A DNA stretch of 64,000 bases from Aeromicrobium massiliense JC14 (GTDB lineage: Bacteria; Actinomycetota; Actinomycetes; Propionibacteriales; Nocardioidaceae): NCBI RefSeq assembly GCF_000312105.1, contig NZ_HE978637.1:826534-890533 (forward strand), written 5' to 3'. The notes under the pieces are model-generated. The model was not told the DNA's origin. It ran no database searches and was given only the letters and a program-made list of their open reading frames with translations. Positions 1 to 11,022 of this stretch are shown here, in pieces; position 1 is the first letter of the stretch; every line of letters starts with the position of its first letter. Position numbers and translations under genes: made by a program.

Positions 1-1
1 T

Positions 2-229
2 CTGGTCTACCTGTCGTACGGCCTGGCGTTCATCCTGGCCTTCATCGGCGTGAAGCTCGTCCTGCACGCGCTGCACGAGAACGAGCTGCCGTTCATCAAC
101 GGCGGCGAGCACGTGAAGGTGCCCGAGATCCCGACGCTGCTGAGCCTCGGCGTCATCATCGTGACCCTCGTGGTCACGGCGGTGCTGAGCCTCATGAAGA
201 CGCGCAAGCAGGACCGCGCGCAGTCCTGA
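2..229 (+). CDS. TerC-family integral membrane protein, C-terminal part
   Basis: Only the last 75 codons lie in the window; the gene enters from the left edge. The visible part has two hydrophobic segments (about residues 1-21 and 50-65 of the fragment) joined by a polar loop with ENELPFINGGEH, and ends in a short basic tail (MKTRKQDRAQS). This loop and the terminal helix resemble the C-terminal end of TerC/Alx-type membrane proteins, a family linked to tellurium resistance and manganese export. Substrate cannot be told from this fragment. A strong hairpin at 241-275 follows the stop. Confidence 0.7.
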   Translation: MVYLSYGLAFILAFIGVKLVLHALHENELPFINGGEHVKVPEIPTLLSLGVIIVTLVVTAVLSLMKTRKQDRAQS

Positions 230-240
230 GCCGCACGCGC

Positions 241-275
241 GTCGGCCCCGGTCCCACGCAGGGACCGGGGCCGAC
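241..275. terminator. Bidirectional intrinsic terminator
   Basis: Perfect 15-bp inverted repeat (GTCGGCCCCGGTCCC and its complement) with a 5-nt loop. It lies between two convergent genes, the TerC-like gene and the APC permease, so it can end both transcripts. There is no long T tract, as is common in actinobacteria. Confidence 0.75.
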
Positions 276-283
276 GGGCGTCC

Positions 284-1708
284 TCAGTCGATCTGGTGCG
301 GCGGGATGTCCTCGGGGTCGCGCAGCTCCATCCGCTCGCCCTGGCGCCGTCGGTGGAGGTAGACCGGCACCGACAGCAGCAGGCCGAGGAGCAGCAGCAG
401 GCCCGCCACCTCGTACTGCTGTCCGTCGCGACCCGACAGCGGCGTCACGAGGTACAGGCAGCTGGCCGCCCCCAGCAGCGCCACGGGCACCCGGGTGCGG
501 AAGTGGTCGCGATCGACCGGGTCGCGACGCAGCACCAGCACGGCGATGTTGACGACCGCGAAGACCGCGAGCAGCAGCAGCGACGTCGTGCCTCCGAGCA
601 CCGCCACGGCGTCGTCGCTGGCGTACGAGACGTACGCGATGAGCGCGAACGACAGCAGCGTGGTGAACGCGATCGCGGTGTACGGGGTGCGGCGCTTGCT
701 GACCTTGCCGAGCGAGCGCGGCAGCACGTCCTGCCGCGCCATGCCGTAGAGCAGCCGGCTGGCCATCATCATGTTGATGAGCGCGGAGTTGGCGACCGCG
801 AACATCGAGATGAACGGCAGGACGTCGTCGACCGGGAAGTCCGGCGCCCCGCGCTCGACGACGAGCACGAGCGGGGTGTCGGTGGCGGCCAGCTCGCCGA
901 CCGGCACGATCGCGACCGCGCAGATCGCCACGAGCGCGTAGATGAGCCCGGCGATGCCCAGGCCGGTCAGCATCATCCGCGGGAAGATGCGGTGCGGGTC
1001 CTTGCACTCCTCGGCCATGTTGACCGAGTCCTCGAAGCCGACCATCGCGAAGAAGGCCAGCGACGTCGCGGTCGTGACGGACAGGAAGACGTTCTTGTCG
1101 TCCGGGGTGTCGAAGGCGACCACGCGGCCCCAGTCGGCGTCGCCGCCGGCGACGACCCACAGGCCGACCACGATGACCAGCGCGAGGCCGGACAGCTCGA
1201 CCAGGGTGAGCACGACGTTCGCCTTGACGCTCTCGCTGACGCCGCGCAGGTTGACCGCGGCGACCAGCGCCATGAAGCCCAGGGCCACGAGCAGGATGCC
1301 GGTGTCGCCGGCCTCCCAACCGATGCCGACGGCCAGGTTCGACGCGAACGCGCGTGCCGCGGTGGAGGCCGAAGTAATCCCGCTGCTCATGACCGCGAAC
1401 GCGATCATGAAGGTGACCAGGTGGATGCCGAACGCCTTGTGCACGTACAGCGCGGCGCCGGCGGCCTGCGGGTACTTCGTGACCAGCTCCAGGTAGGAGA
1501 ACGCGGTCAGCAGGGCCACGGCGAACGCCACCATGAACGGCAGCCACGCGGCTCCGCCGACCTCGGCCGCGACCTGTCCGGTCAGGGCGTAGACGCCGGT
1601 GCCGAGGATGTCGCCGATGATGAACAGCAGCAGCAGGCCCGGTCCCATCACCCGCTTGAGCTCGTGCTGGTCGGCGCCCTGCGCGGGTGCCTCGTCGTGG
1701 ACCGCCAT
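284..1708 (-). CDS. APC-superfamily amino acid permease
   Basis: 474-residue membrane protein with about 12 hydrophobic segments, expected to import or exchange amino acids across the cytoplasmic membrane. The first helix carries the typical APC signature (GPGLLLLFIIGDILGTGVYA), with the GTGVY turn that contacts the substrate backbone in this superfamily. Length is usual for the family. The ATG at 1708 is chosen because GGAGG (1717-1721 on the plus strand as CCTCC) sits 8 nt upstream; the frame stays open another 101 codons upstream, but that part reads as non-coding and would overlap the divergent P450 promoter. Substrate is unknown and no enzyme gene for amino acid use is adjacent. Confidence 0.88.
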   Translation of the reverse strand: MAVHDEAPAQGADQHELKRVMGPGLLLLFIIGDILGTGVYALTGQVAAEVGGAAWLPFMVAFAVALLTAFSYLELVTKYPQAAGAALYVHKAFGIHLVTFMIAFAVMSSGITSASTAARAFASNLAVGIGWEAGDTGILLVALGFMALVAAVNLRGVSESVKANVVLTLVELSGLALVIVVGLWVVAGGDADWGRVVAFDTPDDKNVFLSVTTATSLAFFAMVGFEDSVNMAEECKDPHRIFPRMMLTGLGIAGLIYALVAICAVAIVPVGELAATDTPLVLVVERGAPDFPVDDVLPFISMFAVANSALINMMMASRLLYGMARQDVLPRSLGKVSKRRTPYTAIAFTTLLSFALIAYVSYASDDAVAVLGGTTSLLLLAVFAVVNIAVLVLRRDPVDRDHFRTRVPVALLGAASCLYLVTPLSGRDGQQYEVAGLLLLLGLLLSVPVYLHRRRQGERMELRDPEDIPPHQID

Positions 1709-1786
1709 GTCGCTCGCCTCCGGTGGATGGGGCTGAAAGTTGCGTCCAGACTCGTGCTGATGTCCGTCCCGCGCAAGAGCGCGTAG

Positions 1787-1792
1787 TAGTTT
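1787..1792 (+). promoter_or_regulatory. -10 box of the P450 gene (leaderless)
   Basis: TAGTTT followed by 7 nt and then the GTG start at 1800. The spacing puts the transcription start at or next to the start codon. No clear -35 is visible. Confidence 0.5.
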
Positions 1793-1799
1793 CAAGCCC

Positions 1800-3107
1800 G
1801 TGGTCACCTCGTCGTCCTGGATCAAGCGGCTCGTCGCGCGCCTCCTCGTGCGCCGGATCCAGAAGAAGGGCATCGACCTCTCGAGCATCACCGTGATCCC
1901 CGAGCAGACCCGCATCCCGCTGGAGCGCGACGGCACCGATCCCAAGCCGCAGATCGCCCAGTGGCGCGAGGCCGGTCCGCTCAAGGTGCTCGAGATGCCG
2001 TTCGACTTCACGCTCTACCTGGTCACCGGGCACGACGAGGCGCGTGCCGTGCTGACCGACACCACGAGCTACAGCAACGACATCCGGCACCTGCTGCTCG
2101 GCGACGGCCCGGCGACCAAGGACGACATCGGCGGCCTGGGCTTCACCGACCCGCCGCTGCACACCCGGCTGCGCAAGCTCGTGACCCCGGAGTTCACGAT
2201 GCGCCGCCTGGCCCGGCTCGAGCCGCTCATCGAGCGCATCGTGGACGACGCCCTGGACGCGATGGAGGAGGTCGGCCCGACCGCCGACCTCGCTTCGCAG
2301 GTCGCGTTCCCGGTGCCGTTCCAGACCGTCTGCGACCTGCTCGGCCTGGCCTACGACGACCGCGACGTGTTCATGAAGCTGGCCACGACTCGGTTCGACG
2401 CCACCGGCGGCGCCGCGGCCGCGTTCGGCGCCGTGTCTGCCCAGCGCGAGTTCCTGTTCGAGGCGGTCGCCCGCCAGCGGCTCGAGCCGGGTCCGGGCCT
2501 CATCGGCCAGATCCTCGAGCGCGAGGGCGACGCCATCTCCGACGCCGACCTGGCGGGGCTGGCCGACGGCATCTTCACCGGCGGCTTCGAGACCACCGCG
2601 GGCATGATCAGCCTGGGCACGATGGTGCTCCTGCGCGACCCGGCGTACGCGGCGCTCGTCCGCGACGGGAGCCGTGAGGACGTCGACCGCGTCGTCGACG
2701 AGCTGCTGCGCTACCTGTCCGTCGTCCAGGTCGCCTTCCCGCGCTTCGCCAAGCAGGACATGGACCTGTTCGGCCAGCCGATCAAGGCCGGCGACGTCGT
2801 CATCGCCTCGCTGAGCGGCGCGAACCGCGACCCGGCGTCCGCTGGGCCCGCCCCGGAGGAGTTCGACCCGTTCCGTGTCCCGGCCAGCGGGCACCTGGCC
2901 TTCGGCCACGGTCTGCACCGCTGCATCGGGGCCGAGCTGGCCCGCATGGAGCTGCGCATCCTGTTCCCGAAGCTGCTCCGCCGCTTCCCCGACCTGGCAC
3001 TGTCCGTGCCGGAGTCGCAGATGAGCTTCCGGCAGATGTCGTTCGTCTACGGCGTCGACGAGCTGCCGGTGCACCTGGGCGTCCCGGCCCGCACGCCGGT
3101 CACGTGA
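1800..3107 (+). CDS. Cytochrome P450 monooxygenase
   Basis: 435-residue soluble bacterial P450. The heme loop FGHGLHRCIG (residues 368-377) supplies the axial thiolate Cys375. The I-helix oxygen-activation motif GGFETTAG lies near residues 259-266 and the K-helix ExxR motif is ELLR. It should use reduced ferredoxin and O2 to hydroxylate a hydrophobic substrate, but no ferredoxin or reductase gene is adjacent, so the redox partner must come from elsewhere. The substrate cannot be predicted. The GTG at 1800 is favoured by a TAGTTT hexamer 7 nt upstream. Its stop overlaps the start of the next gene (GTGA). Confidence 0.92.
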   Translation: MVTSSSWIKRLVARLLVRRIQKKGIDLSSITVIPEQTRIPLERDGTDPKPQIAQWREAGPLKVLEMPFDFTLYLVTGHDEARAVLTDTTSYSNDIRHLLLGDGPATKDDIGGLGFTDPPLHTRLRKLVTPEFTMRRLARLEPLIERIVDDALDAMEEVGPTADLASQVAFPVPFQTVCDLLGLAYDDRDVFMKLATTRFDATGGAAAAFGAVSAQREFLFEAVARQRLEPGPGLIGQILEREGDAISDADLAGLADGIFTGGFETTAGMISLGTMVLLRDPAYAALVRDGSREDVDRVVDELLRYLSVVQVAFPRFAKQDMDLFGQPIKAGDVVIASLSGANRDPASAGPAPEEFDPFRVPASGHLAFGHGLHRCIGAELARMELRILFPKLLRRFPDLALSVPESQMSFRQMSFVYGVDELPVHLGVPARTPVT

Positions 3108-4087
3108 GCGCCGCGACGACCGACGTCCGCGCGGTCGAGCGCTGGTTCGAGGCCCAGGGCCTGCCCTACTTCGTCGGCGACCACGCCGACCGGGTCGAGT
3201 CGTGGCTGTCGAGCCGGCGCATCCTGGCGTCGCTCGTCCTGGTGCTGGCCGTGTCGGTGGGGGCGGGCTGGCTGGTCGGCCACCGCGCCGGCACCGAGTG
3301 GGGCACCACCGTCGGTGTGCTGCTCTTCCTCGTGCTGCTCGGCGGCTACGCGGGCGGGCTGCTGCGCATGACGACGATGATTCGTTGGGCGGTGCGCCGC
3401 ACGTTCGGCTCGCTCGGGCTGATGGTGCCGCTGCTGACCCGGGCCCTGCCGCTGCTGCTGCTCGCGGTCACCTTCCTGTTCGTGAACGCCGAGGTCTGGC
3501 AGGTCGCTGCGCTGATGCCCCGCCCGCGGCTGTGGCTGGCGGTGCTCGCGTTCGCGGCCGTCGCGGTGCTGTTCCTGCTCGTACGGCTGCCCGAGGAGGT
3601 GCGTGGCGTCGAGCGGGACGCGTCGGGGGAGCGGCTCGTCGAGCTGTGTGCGGGCACGCCCGCCGCGGCGCTCGCCGGGCCCGGCGCGACGTCCGCCGGT
3701 CTGCCCCGGTTCGCGCGCGTGAACCTCGTGCTGGTGCTGCTGTTCAACCAGGCGGTCCAGGTGCTGCTCCTCGCCGTGCTGCTGCTGGGCTTCTTCGTCG
3801 CGTTCGGGCTGCTCGCGATCCCCGACGCGACCGTCGAGTCCTGGACGGGCGCGCCGGTCACCGACCTGCCGTCGCTCGGTGCGAGCGTGCCGGTCAGCAA
3901 CGAGCTGTTCCAGGTGTCGGTCTTCCTGGCCGCGTTCGCCGGGCTCTACTTCACGGTCTACGCGGTCACGGACGCGACGTACCGCGAGCAGTTCTTCTCC
4001 TCGGTCTCCGAGGAGCTCGAGCGGGCCGTCGCCGTCCACGCCGTCTACGCCGCCGCCCGTCAGGACGCCACCACCGCCGAGCGGTGA
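3104..4087 (+). CDS. Hypothetical polytopic membrane protein
   Basis: 327 residues, overlapping the P450 stop by 4 nt (GTGA), so the two are probably translated together. It has about seven hydrophobic segments: residues 41-85, 110-165 (two to three helices), 205-240 and 265-285, with a cytoplasmic-looking N-terminal stretch and a polar C-terminal tail. I do not recognise a named family. It has no transporter signature, nucleotide-binding loop or catalytic motif. The coupling to the P450 suggests a membrane-related role with that enzyme, but this rests on position only. Confidence 0.7.
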   Translation: MSAATTDVRAVERWFEAQGLPYFVGDHADRVESWLSSRRILASLVLVLAVSVGAGWLVGHRAGTEWGTTVGVLLFLVLLGGYAGGLLRMTTMIRWAVRRTFGSLGLMVPLLTRALPLLLLAVTFLFVNAEVWQVAALMPRPRLWLAVLAFAAVAVLFLLVRLPEEVRGVERDASGERLVELCAGTPAAALAGPGATSAGLPRFARVNLVLVLLFNQAVQVLLLAVLLLGFFVAFGLLAIPDATVESWTGAPVTDLPSLGASVPVSNELFQVSVFLAAFAGLYFTVYAVTDATYREQFFSSVSEELERAVAVHAVYAAARQDATTAER

Positions 4088-4130
4088 GTGGCGGTCACCT
4101 TCGGGTGCCTGAAGTGACCAGGACTCACCG
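4082..4130. terminator. Convergent hairpin overlapping two stop regions
   Basis: Nested inverted repeat: outer arms CGGTGAGT (4082-4089) and ACTCACCG (4123-4130), inner arms GGTCACCTTC and GAAGTGACC with one bulged base. It overlaps the ends of the membrane-protein gene and the convergent methyltransferase gene, so it may stop transcription in both directions. Confidence 0.5.
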
Positions 4131-4895
4131 GCCGGGGTGGGTGGCGACGACCACGGTGGCGTCGCGCTCCTCGTCGTGCACGACCGCGGGCACCAGGCCG
4201 GCACGCTCCAGCAGCGACGCGGTTCCGGGCGCCTGGGCCACGCTGGTCTCGACGACCACGACGCCGTCAAGGGAGAGCCACCCGGACACCTCGGCCGCCA
4301 CCCGGCGGTGGACGTCCAGGCCGTCCGTCCCGCCGTCGAGCGCCACGAGCGGCTCGTGGTCGCGGGCCTCGGGTGGCATGAGCGCCACCGCGCTGGTCGG
4401 GACGTAGGGGGCGTTGACCGCCAGCACGTCCACCCGGCCGCGCAGGGACGGGGGGAGCGCGGCGAAGAGGTCGCCCTCGTGGACATCGGCCCCGAGCGGC
4501 TCGAGGTTGCGCCGGGCACAGGCGACCGCGGCCGGCTCGACGTCCGCCGCGTGCACCTGGGCGCCGGGCACGTGCGTGGCGACGACCAGGCCGACGGCCC
4601 CGGTGCCGCAGCACAGGTCGACCACCGTCGATCCCGAGCGCGTCCGGTCGAGGGCCTGCTCGGCGAGCAGCTCGGTGCGGCGACGCGGCACGAAGACGGC
4701 GGGGGAGACGAGCACGCGGAGCCCGCAGAACGAGGCCCAGCCCACCACGGCCTCCAGCGGCTCACCGGCCACGCGACGGACGACCATCCGATCGAGCTCG
4801 GCGTCGTCCGCGGCGGACTCGCGCAGCACGAGCGCCTCGTCCTCGGCGAAGACGCAGCCCGCGGTCCGGAGCCGCTCCGCCAGCGCATCGCTCAC
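4125..4895 (-). CDS. PrmC/HemK-like methyltransferase of unknown substrate
   Basis: 256-residue SAM-dependent methyltransferase. A HemK-like N-terminal helical region is followed by the SAM loop VVDLCCGTGAVGL (about residues 91-103), an acidic ribose-binding position in HAADVEP, and the amine-substrate motif in motif IV. In PrmC this motif is NPPY; here it reads NAPY (LAVNAPYVPT). This matches the actinobacterial PrmC-related group whose substrate is not settled, rather than the release-factor enzyme. Start is GTG 4895, with a TACGGT box 6 nt upstream on the minus strand. The gene diverges from the SRPBCC-like gene with only 44 bp between starts. Confidence 0.82.
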   Translation of the reverse strand: MSDALAERLRTAGCVFAEDEALVLRESAADDAELDRMVVRRVAGEPLEAVVGWASFCGLRVLVSPAVFVPRRRTELLAEQALDRTRSGSTVVDLCCGTGAVGLVVATHVPGAQVHAADVEPAAVACARRNLEPLGADVHEGDLFAALPPSLRGRVDVLAVNAPYVPTSAVALMPPEARDHEPLVALDGGTDGLDVHRRVAAEVSGWLSLDGVVVVETSVAQAPGTASLLERAGLVPAVVHDEERDATVVVATHPGR

Positions 4896-4901
4896 GCGAG
4901 A

Positions 4902-4907
4902 ACCGTA
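4902..4907 (-). promoter_or_regulatory. -10 box of the PrmC-like gene (leaderless)
   Basis: Minus-strand TACGGT, 6 nt before GTG 4895. It is one half of a compact divergent promoter pair with the box at 4928-4933. Confidence 0.5.
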
Positions 4908-4927
4908 CGGCGACCCGGTGGCGGGCC

Positions 4928-4933
4928 TAGCGT
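4928..4933 (+). promoter_or_regulatory. -10 box of the SRPBCC-like gene (leaderless)
   Basis: TAGCGT, 6 nt before GTG 4940. This decides between the two in-frame GTG codons at 4934 and 4940 in favour of the second. Confidence 0.5.
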
Positions 4934-4939
4934 GTGCCC

Positions 4940-5293
4940 GTGATCGAGCACGCCGAGCGAGCGAAGACGCTGCCGCCGCCCCCGCACGTGGTCTGGGCCG
5001 ACCTCGTGGACCCGCGGACGGAGGGGCCGCGGCCGTGGATGGTGCTCGAGGCCGGTGAGACGACGCCGCGGGTGCTCGAGTCGGTGGCTCCGACCCTGGT
5101 GGTCTGGTCGTCGCTGTGGCCCGACCGACCCGACGACCAGGTGCGGCTGGAGCTCTCGCGGGCCGGTGCGCAGACGCGGCTGCGCGTCGTTCTTCTCTCG
5201 CCGGAGCCGCCGGACGGGCCGATCTCGTCGGCGATGGCCCACCGGGTGTCGCAGCTGCTGTTCAACGACCTGCGCCTCACCTACGGCGGCTGA
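4940..5293 (+). CDS. Small SRPBCC-like protein
   Basis: 117 residues with alternating strand-like segments (RVLESVAPTLVVWSSLWP, QVRLELSRAGAQTRLRVVLLSPE) and a C-terminal helix (SSAMAHRVSQLLFNDLRLTYGG). This pattern resembles the compact START/SRPBCC fold, which binds hydrophobic ligands, but no diagnostic motif fixes a function. Two GTG starts are possible (4934, 4940); 4940 is preferred because TAGCGT lies exactly 6 nt upstream. It stands alone between a divergent methyltransferase gene and a convergent hydrolase gene. Family assignment is tentative. Confidence 0.6.
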   Translation: MIEHAERAKTLPPPPHVVWADLVDPRTEGPRPWMVLEAGETTPRVLESVAPTLVVWSSLWPDRPDDQVRLELSRAGAQTRLRVVLLSPEPPDGPISSAMAHRVSQLLFNDLRLTYGG

Positions 5294-5312
5294 GGACGCG
5301 TGCCCCCGGTGG

Positions 5313-5365
5313 GGCGGTGAGCCTGCGTCCACGGCGAGGCGCCCGGTGGACGCAGGCTCACCGCC
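5313..5365. terminator. Long inverted repeat between convergent genes
   Basis: Two perfect 20-nt arms, GGCGGTGAGCCTGCGTCCAC at 5313-5332 and its complement at 5346-5365, with a 13-nt loop. A diverged third copy of the arm follows at 5377-5396. The position after convergent stops suggests a bidirectional terminator, but the extra copy looks more like a dispersed repeat element. Confidence 0.55.
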
Positions 5366-5376
5366 GCGCGCCGTCG

Positions 5377-5396
5377 GTGGACGCCAGGTCACCGCC
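5377..5396 (+). repeat. Diverged third copy of the 20-nt arm
   Basis: GTGGACGCCAGGTCACCGCC differs from the right arm at 5346-5365 by a shifted C. It is oriented like that arm and starts 31 nt downstream of it. Confidence 0.5.
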
Positions 5397-5411
5397 GACC
5401 CGGCGGGTGGC

Positions 5412-6068
5412 TCACCAGCCGCGCTCCCGCCACTCGGGCAGGTGCGGACGCTCGGCGCCGAGCGTCGAGTCGTCCCCGTGGCCGGGGTAGAACCAGGTGG
5501 CGTCGTCGAAACGTCCGAAGAGCTTGGTCTCGACGTCGTCGACGAGGCGAGCGAAGTCGTCCTTCGACCAGGTCTTGCCGACCCCGCCGGGGAACAGCGA
5601 GTCGCCAGTGAACAGGTGCGTGCTGCCGTCGGAGCCGCGGTGGACGAGCACGATCGAGCCCGGCGTGTGGCCGACGACCTGGATCACCTCGAGCCCGATC
5701 TCGCCGAAGCGCAGCGTGTCGCCGTCGGCCAGCCGGACGTCGGTCGGCACGGGGATGCCGTCGGCGTCGTCCGCGCCGGCGAACGTGCGCGCGACGGTCT
5801 CCTTCACGACCTCGTCGAGCGCGGCCCAGTGATCGGGGTGGCGGTGGGTGGTGACGATCCCGTCGAGCGCCTCGGTGCTGCCGACCAGCTCCATCAGCTT
5901 CATGGGCTCGGCGGCCGCGTCGACCAGCAGCCGCTTGCCGGTGGACCGGCACTCGAGCAGGTAGGCGTTGTTGCTCATCTCGCCGACGGCGAGCTTGGTG
6001 ATCGTGAGGTCGGCGAGCTCGCGCACGTCCGCGGGACCCCCGACGCTGACCTGTCCGGTGTACGTCAT
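5412..6068 (-). CDS. Metallo-beta-lactamase-fold hydrolase (glyoxalase II-like)
   Basis: 218-residue MBL-fold hydrolase. The metal motif reads THRHPDHW (HxHxDH), followed by GHTPGS with the next metal histidine, the bridging Asp in [10 protein letters not shown], and the last histidine in YPGHGD. Order and spacing match glyoxalase II and related thioester hydrolases, so hydrolysis of a thioester or similar acyl compound in the cytoplasm is likely, but the substrate is not fixed by sequence. It has no signal peptide. ATG 6068 is supported by a minus-strand TATCGT box 6 nt upstream. It diverges from uvrA. Confidence 0.85.
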   Translation of the reverse strand: MTYTGQVSVGGPADVRELADLTITKLAVGEMSNNAYLLECRSTGKRLLVDAAAEPMKLMELVGSTEALDGIVTTHRHPDHWAALDEVVKETVARTFAGADDADGIPVPTDVRLADGDTLRFGEIGLEVIQVVGHTPGSIVLVHRGSDGSTHLFTGDSLFPGGVGKTWSKDDFARLVDDVETKLFGRFDDATWFYPGHGDDSTLGAERPHLPEWRERGW

Positions 6069-6074
6069 GGCCCG

Positions 6075-6080
6075 ACGATA
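6075..6080 (-). promoter_or_regulatory. -10 box of the MBL-fold gene (leaderless)
   Basis: Minus-strand TATCGT, 6 nt before ATG 6068. Confidence 0.5.
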
Positions 6081-6146
6081 GGCCAGGGACGGTGAGTCCG
6101 GTCACCTCGCGACCGGCGTCGGGATGTTCTTGTCGGTGGGCGTCGT

Positions 6147-6152
6147 TAGGCT
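6147..6152 (+). promoter_or_regulatory. -10 box of uvrA
   Basis: TAGGCT, expected to start transcription near 6158. That would leave about 33 nt of leader before GTG 6191, carrying the ribosome site at 6182-6186. Alternatively the mRNA could be leaderless from ATG 6158. Confidence 0.45.
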
Positions 6153-6181
6153 CGGTGATGTCCCACACCACCTCTGACCTC

Positions 6182-6186
6182 AGGAG
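6182..6186 (+). promoter_or_regulatory. Ribosome-binding site deciding the uvrA start
   Basis: AGGAG, 4 nt before GTG 6191. The candidate ATG at 6158 has no comparable site. Confidence 0.55.
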
Positions 6187-6190
6187 CCGC

Positions 6191-9069
<2,879 letters not shown>

Positions 9070-9070
<1 letters not shown>

Positions 9071-11022
9071 TGGCCGACCCGGCGACCTACCGGCCCCGGC
9101 CGGGGGAGATCCCGACCGACCCCGGCGTCTACCGCTTCCGCGACGCCGAGGGCCGGGTCATCTACGTCGGCAAGGCCAAGTCGCTGCGCCAGCGGCTGAA
9201 CTCGTACTTCGCCGACCTGGCGGGCCTGCACGAGCGCACCCGGCGCATGGTGACGACCGCGGCCGGCGTCGACTGGACGGTCGTCGGCACCGAGGTCGAG
9301 GCGCTCGCGCTCGAGTACACCTGGATCAAGGAGTTCGACCCGCGGTTCAACGTGAAGTACCGCGACGACAAGTCCTACCCGTGGCTCGCGGTCACCGTCG
9401 GCGAGGAGTACCCGCGCGTGCAGGTCATGCGCGGCGCCCAGCGCAAGGGCGTGCGCTACTTCGGGCCCTACGGCCACGCCTGGGCGATCCGCGACACCGT
9501 CGACACGCTGCTGCGCGTCTTCCCGATGCGCTCCTGCTCGGGCGGCGTGTTCCGCCGGGCCCGTGCCATCGGACGTCCGTGCCTGCTCGGCGACATCGGC
9601 AAGTGCGCCGCCCCGTGCGTCGGCCGGGTCGACGCCGACGAGCACCGCGACATCGTCGAGGACTTCATGTCCTTCATGGGCGGCCAGACCGCGGGGTTCA
9701 CCCGCGAGCTGGAGCGCAAGATGCGCGACGCCGCCGGCAAGCAGGAGTACGAGCTCGCGGCCAAGTACCGCGACGACCTCGGCGCCCTCAACCGCGTCCT
9801 GGAGAAGCAGACCGTCGTGCTGGGTGACGGCACCGACGCCGACGTGCTCGGCTTCGAGCTCGACCCGCTCGAGGTCGCCGTGCAGATCTTCAACGTCCGC
9901 GGCGGACGCATCCGCGGCCAGCGCGGCTGGGTCGCCGACCGGGCCGACGACGCGCCGCTGCCCGAGCTCGTCGAGCGGGCCGTCATGGCGCTCTACCAGG
10001 ACGCCGCGCCCGCCGGCATCCCGCGCGAGGTGCTCGTCCCGGCCGTGCCGGCCGACGTCGAGGCTCTGGAGTCGCTGCTCGCCGAGCTGCGCGGCGGCCC
10101 GGTCACGCTGCGCGTGCCGCAGCGCGGCGACAAGAAGCGGCTGCTCGAGACCGTGGGCCAGAACGCCAAGCAGGTCATGGCCCGGCACAAGCTCAAGCGC
10201 GCCGGCGACCTGACCGCCCGCAGCCAGGCGCTGGAGGAGATCCAGGAGACGCTCGGCCTGCCGACCGCGCCGCTGCGCATCGAGTGCTACGACATCTCGA
10301 ACCTCCAGGGCACCGAGATCGTCGCGTCCATGGTCGTCTTCGAGGACGGCCTGCCGCGCAAGTCCGAGTACCGCCGGTTCACGATCCGGCACGAGGGCCA
10401 GAGCGACGTCGCCGCGATGCACGAGGTCATCACCCGGCGGTTCGAGCGGCTGCTCAAGGCCCGGGCCGAGGGGGCGGACGCCTCCGGCATCGACCCCGAG
10501 ACCGGCAAGCCGAAGAAGTTCGCCTACGCCCCGGCGCTCGTCGTCGTCGACGGCGGCCCGCCTCAGGTCGCCGCCGCACAGCAGGCCATGGACGAGCTGG
10601 GCATCTCCGACGTCGCCCTGTGCGGCCTGGCCAAGCGGCTGGAGGAGGTCTGGGTCCCCGACGACGAGGACCCGGTCATCATGCCGCGCACCAGCGAGGG
10701 GCTGTACCTGCTGCAGCGCGTCCGCGACGAGGCCCACCGCTTCGCCATCACGCACCACCGTCAGCGGCGCAGCAGGTCGATGGTGGTGAGCGAGCTCGAC
10801 GCCGTCCCCGGCCTCGGCCCGACGCGCATCAAGGCGCTGCGGAAGACGTTCGGCTCGGTCAAGGCGATGCGCCAGGCGTCCGTCGACGAGCTCGCCGCGG
10901 TGCCCGGCATCGGCCCGGCGACCGCCGCGGCGATCCATGCCGCCCTGAACGACGGCGACGCCCAGGCGGCGTCCGGTACGGTCGCGGTCAACACCGCCAC
11001 CGGCGAGATCCTGGAGGACTAG
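9070..11022 (+). CDS. uvrC: Excinuclease ABC subunit C (UvrC)
   Basis: 650-residue dual-incision nuclease of nucleotide excision repair. Domains in order: GIY-YIG nuclease for the 3-prime cut (residues 16-95, GVYRFRD and [14 protein letters not shown]), a UVR helical region that contacts UvrB (near 225, [12 protein letters not shown]), the RNase H-like domain for the 5-prime cut (about 400-540, [14 protein letters not shown] and VVVDGG), and tandem helix-hairpin-helix motifs (about 580-635, [23 protein letters not shown]). The ATG shares one base with the uvrA stop. Ends directly before rapZ with no spacer. Confidence 0.97.

Noticed and set aside
192..3074. 960-codon open frame on the minus strand across the permease and P450 genes
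   Set aside because: High GC at third positions leaves long open antisense frames. The translation is Arg/Gly/Asp-rich without domains and conflicts with two well-supported genes.
6115..6130. Possible LexA box upstream of uvrA (GGATGTTCTT)
   Set aside because: Only the right half resembles an SOS box; the left half lacks GAAC, unlike the two full boxes at 34951 and 37173.
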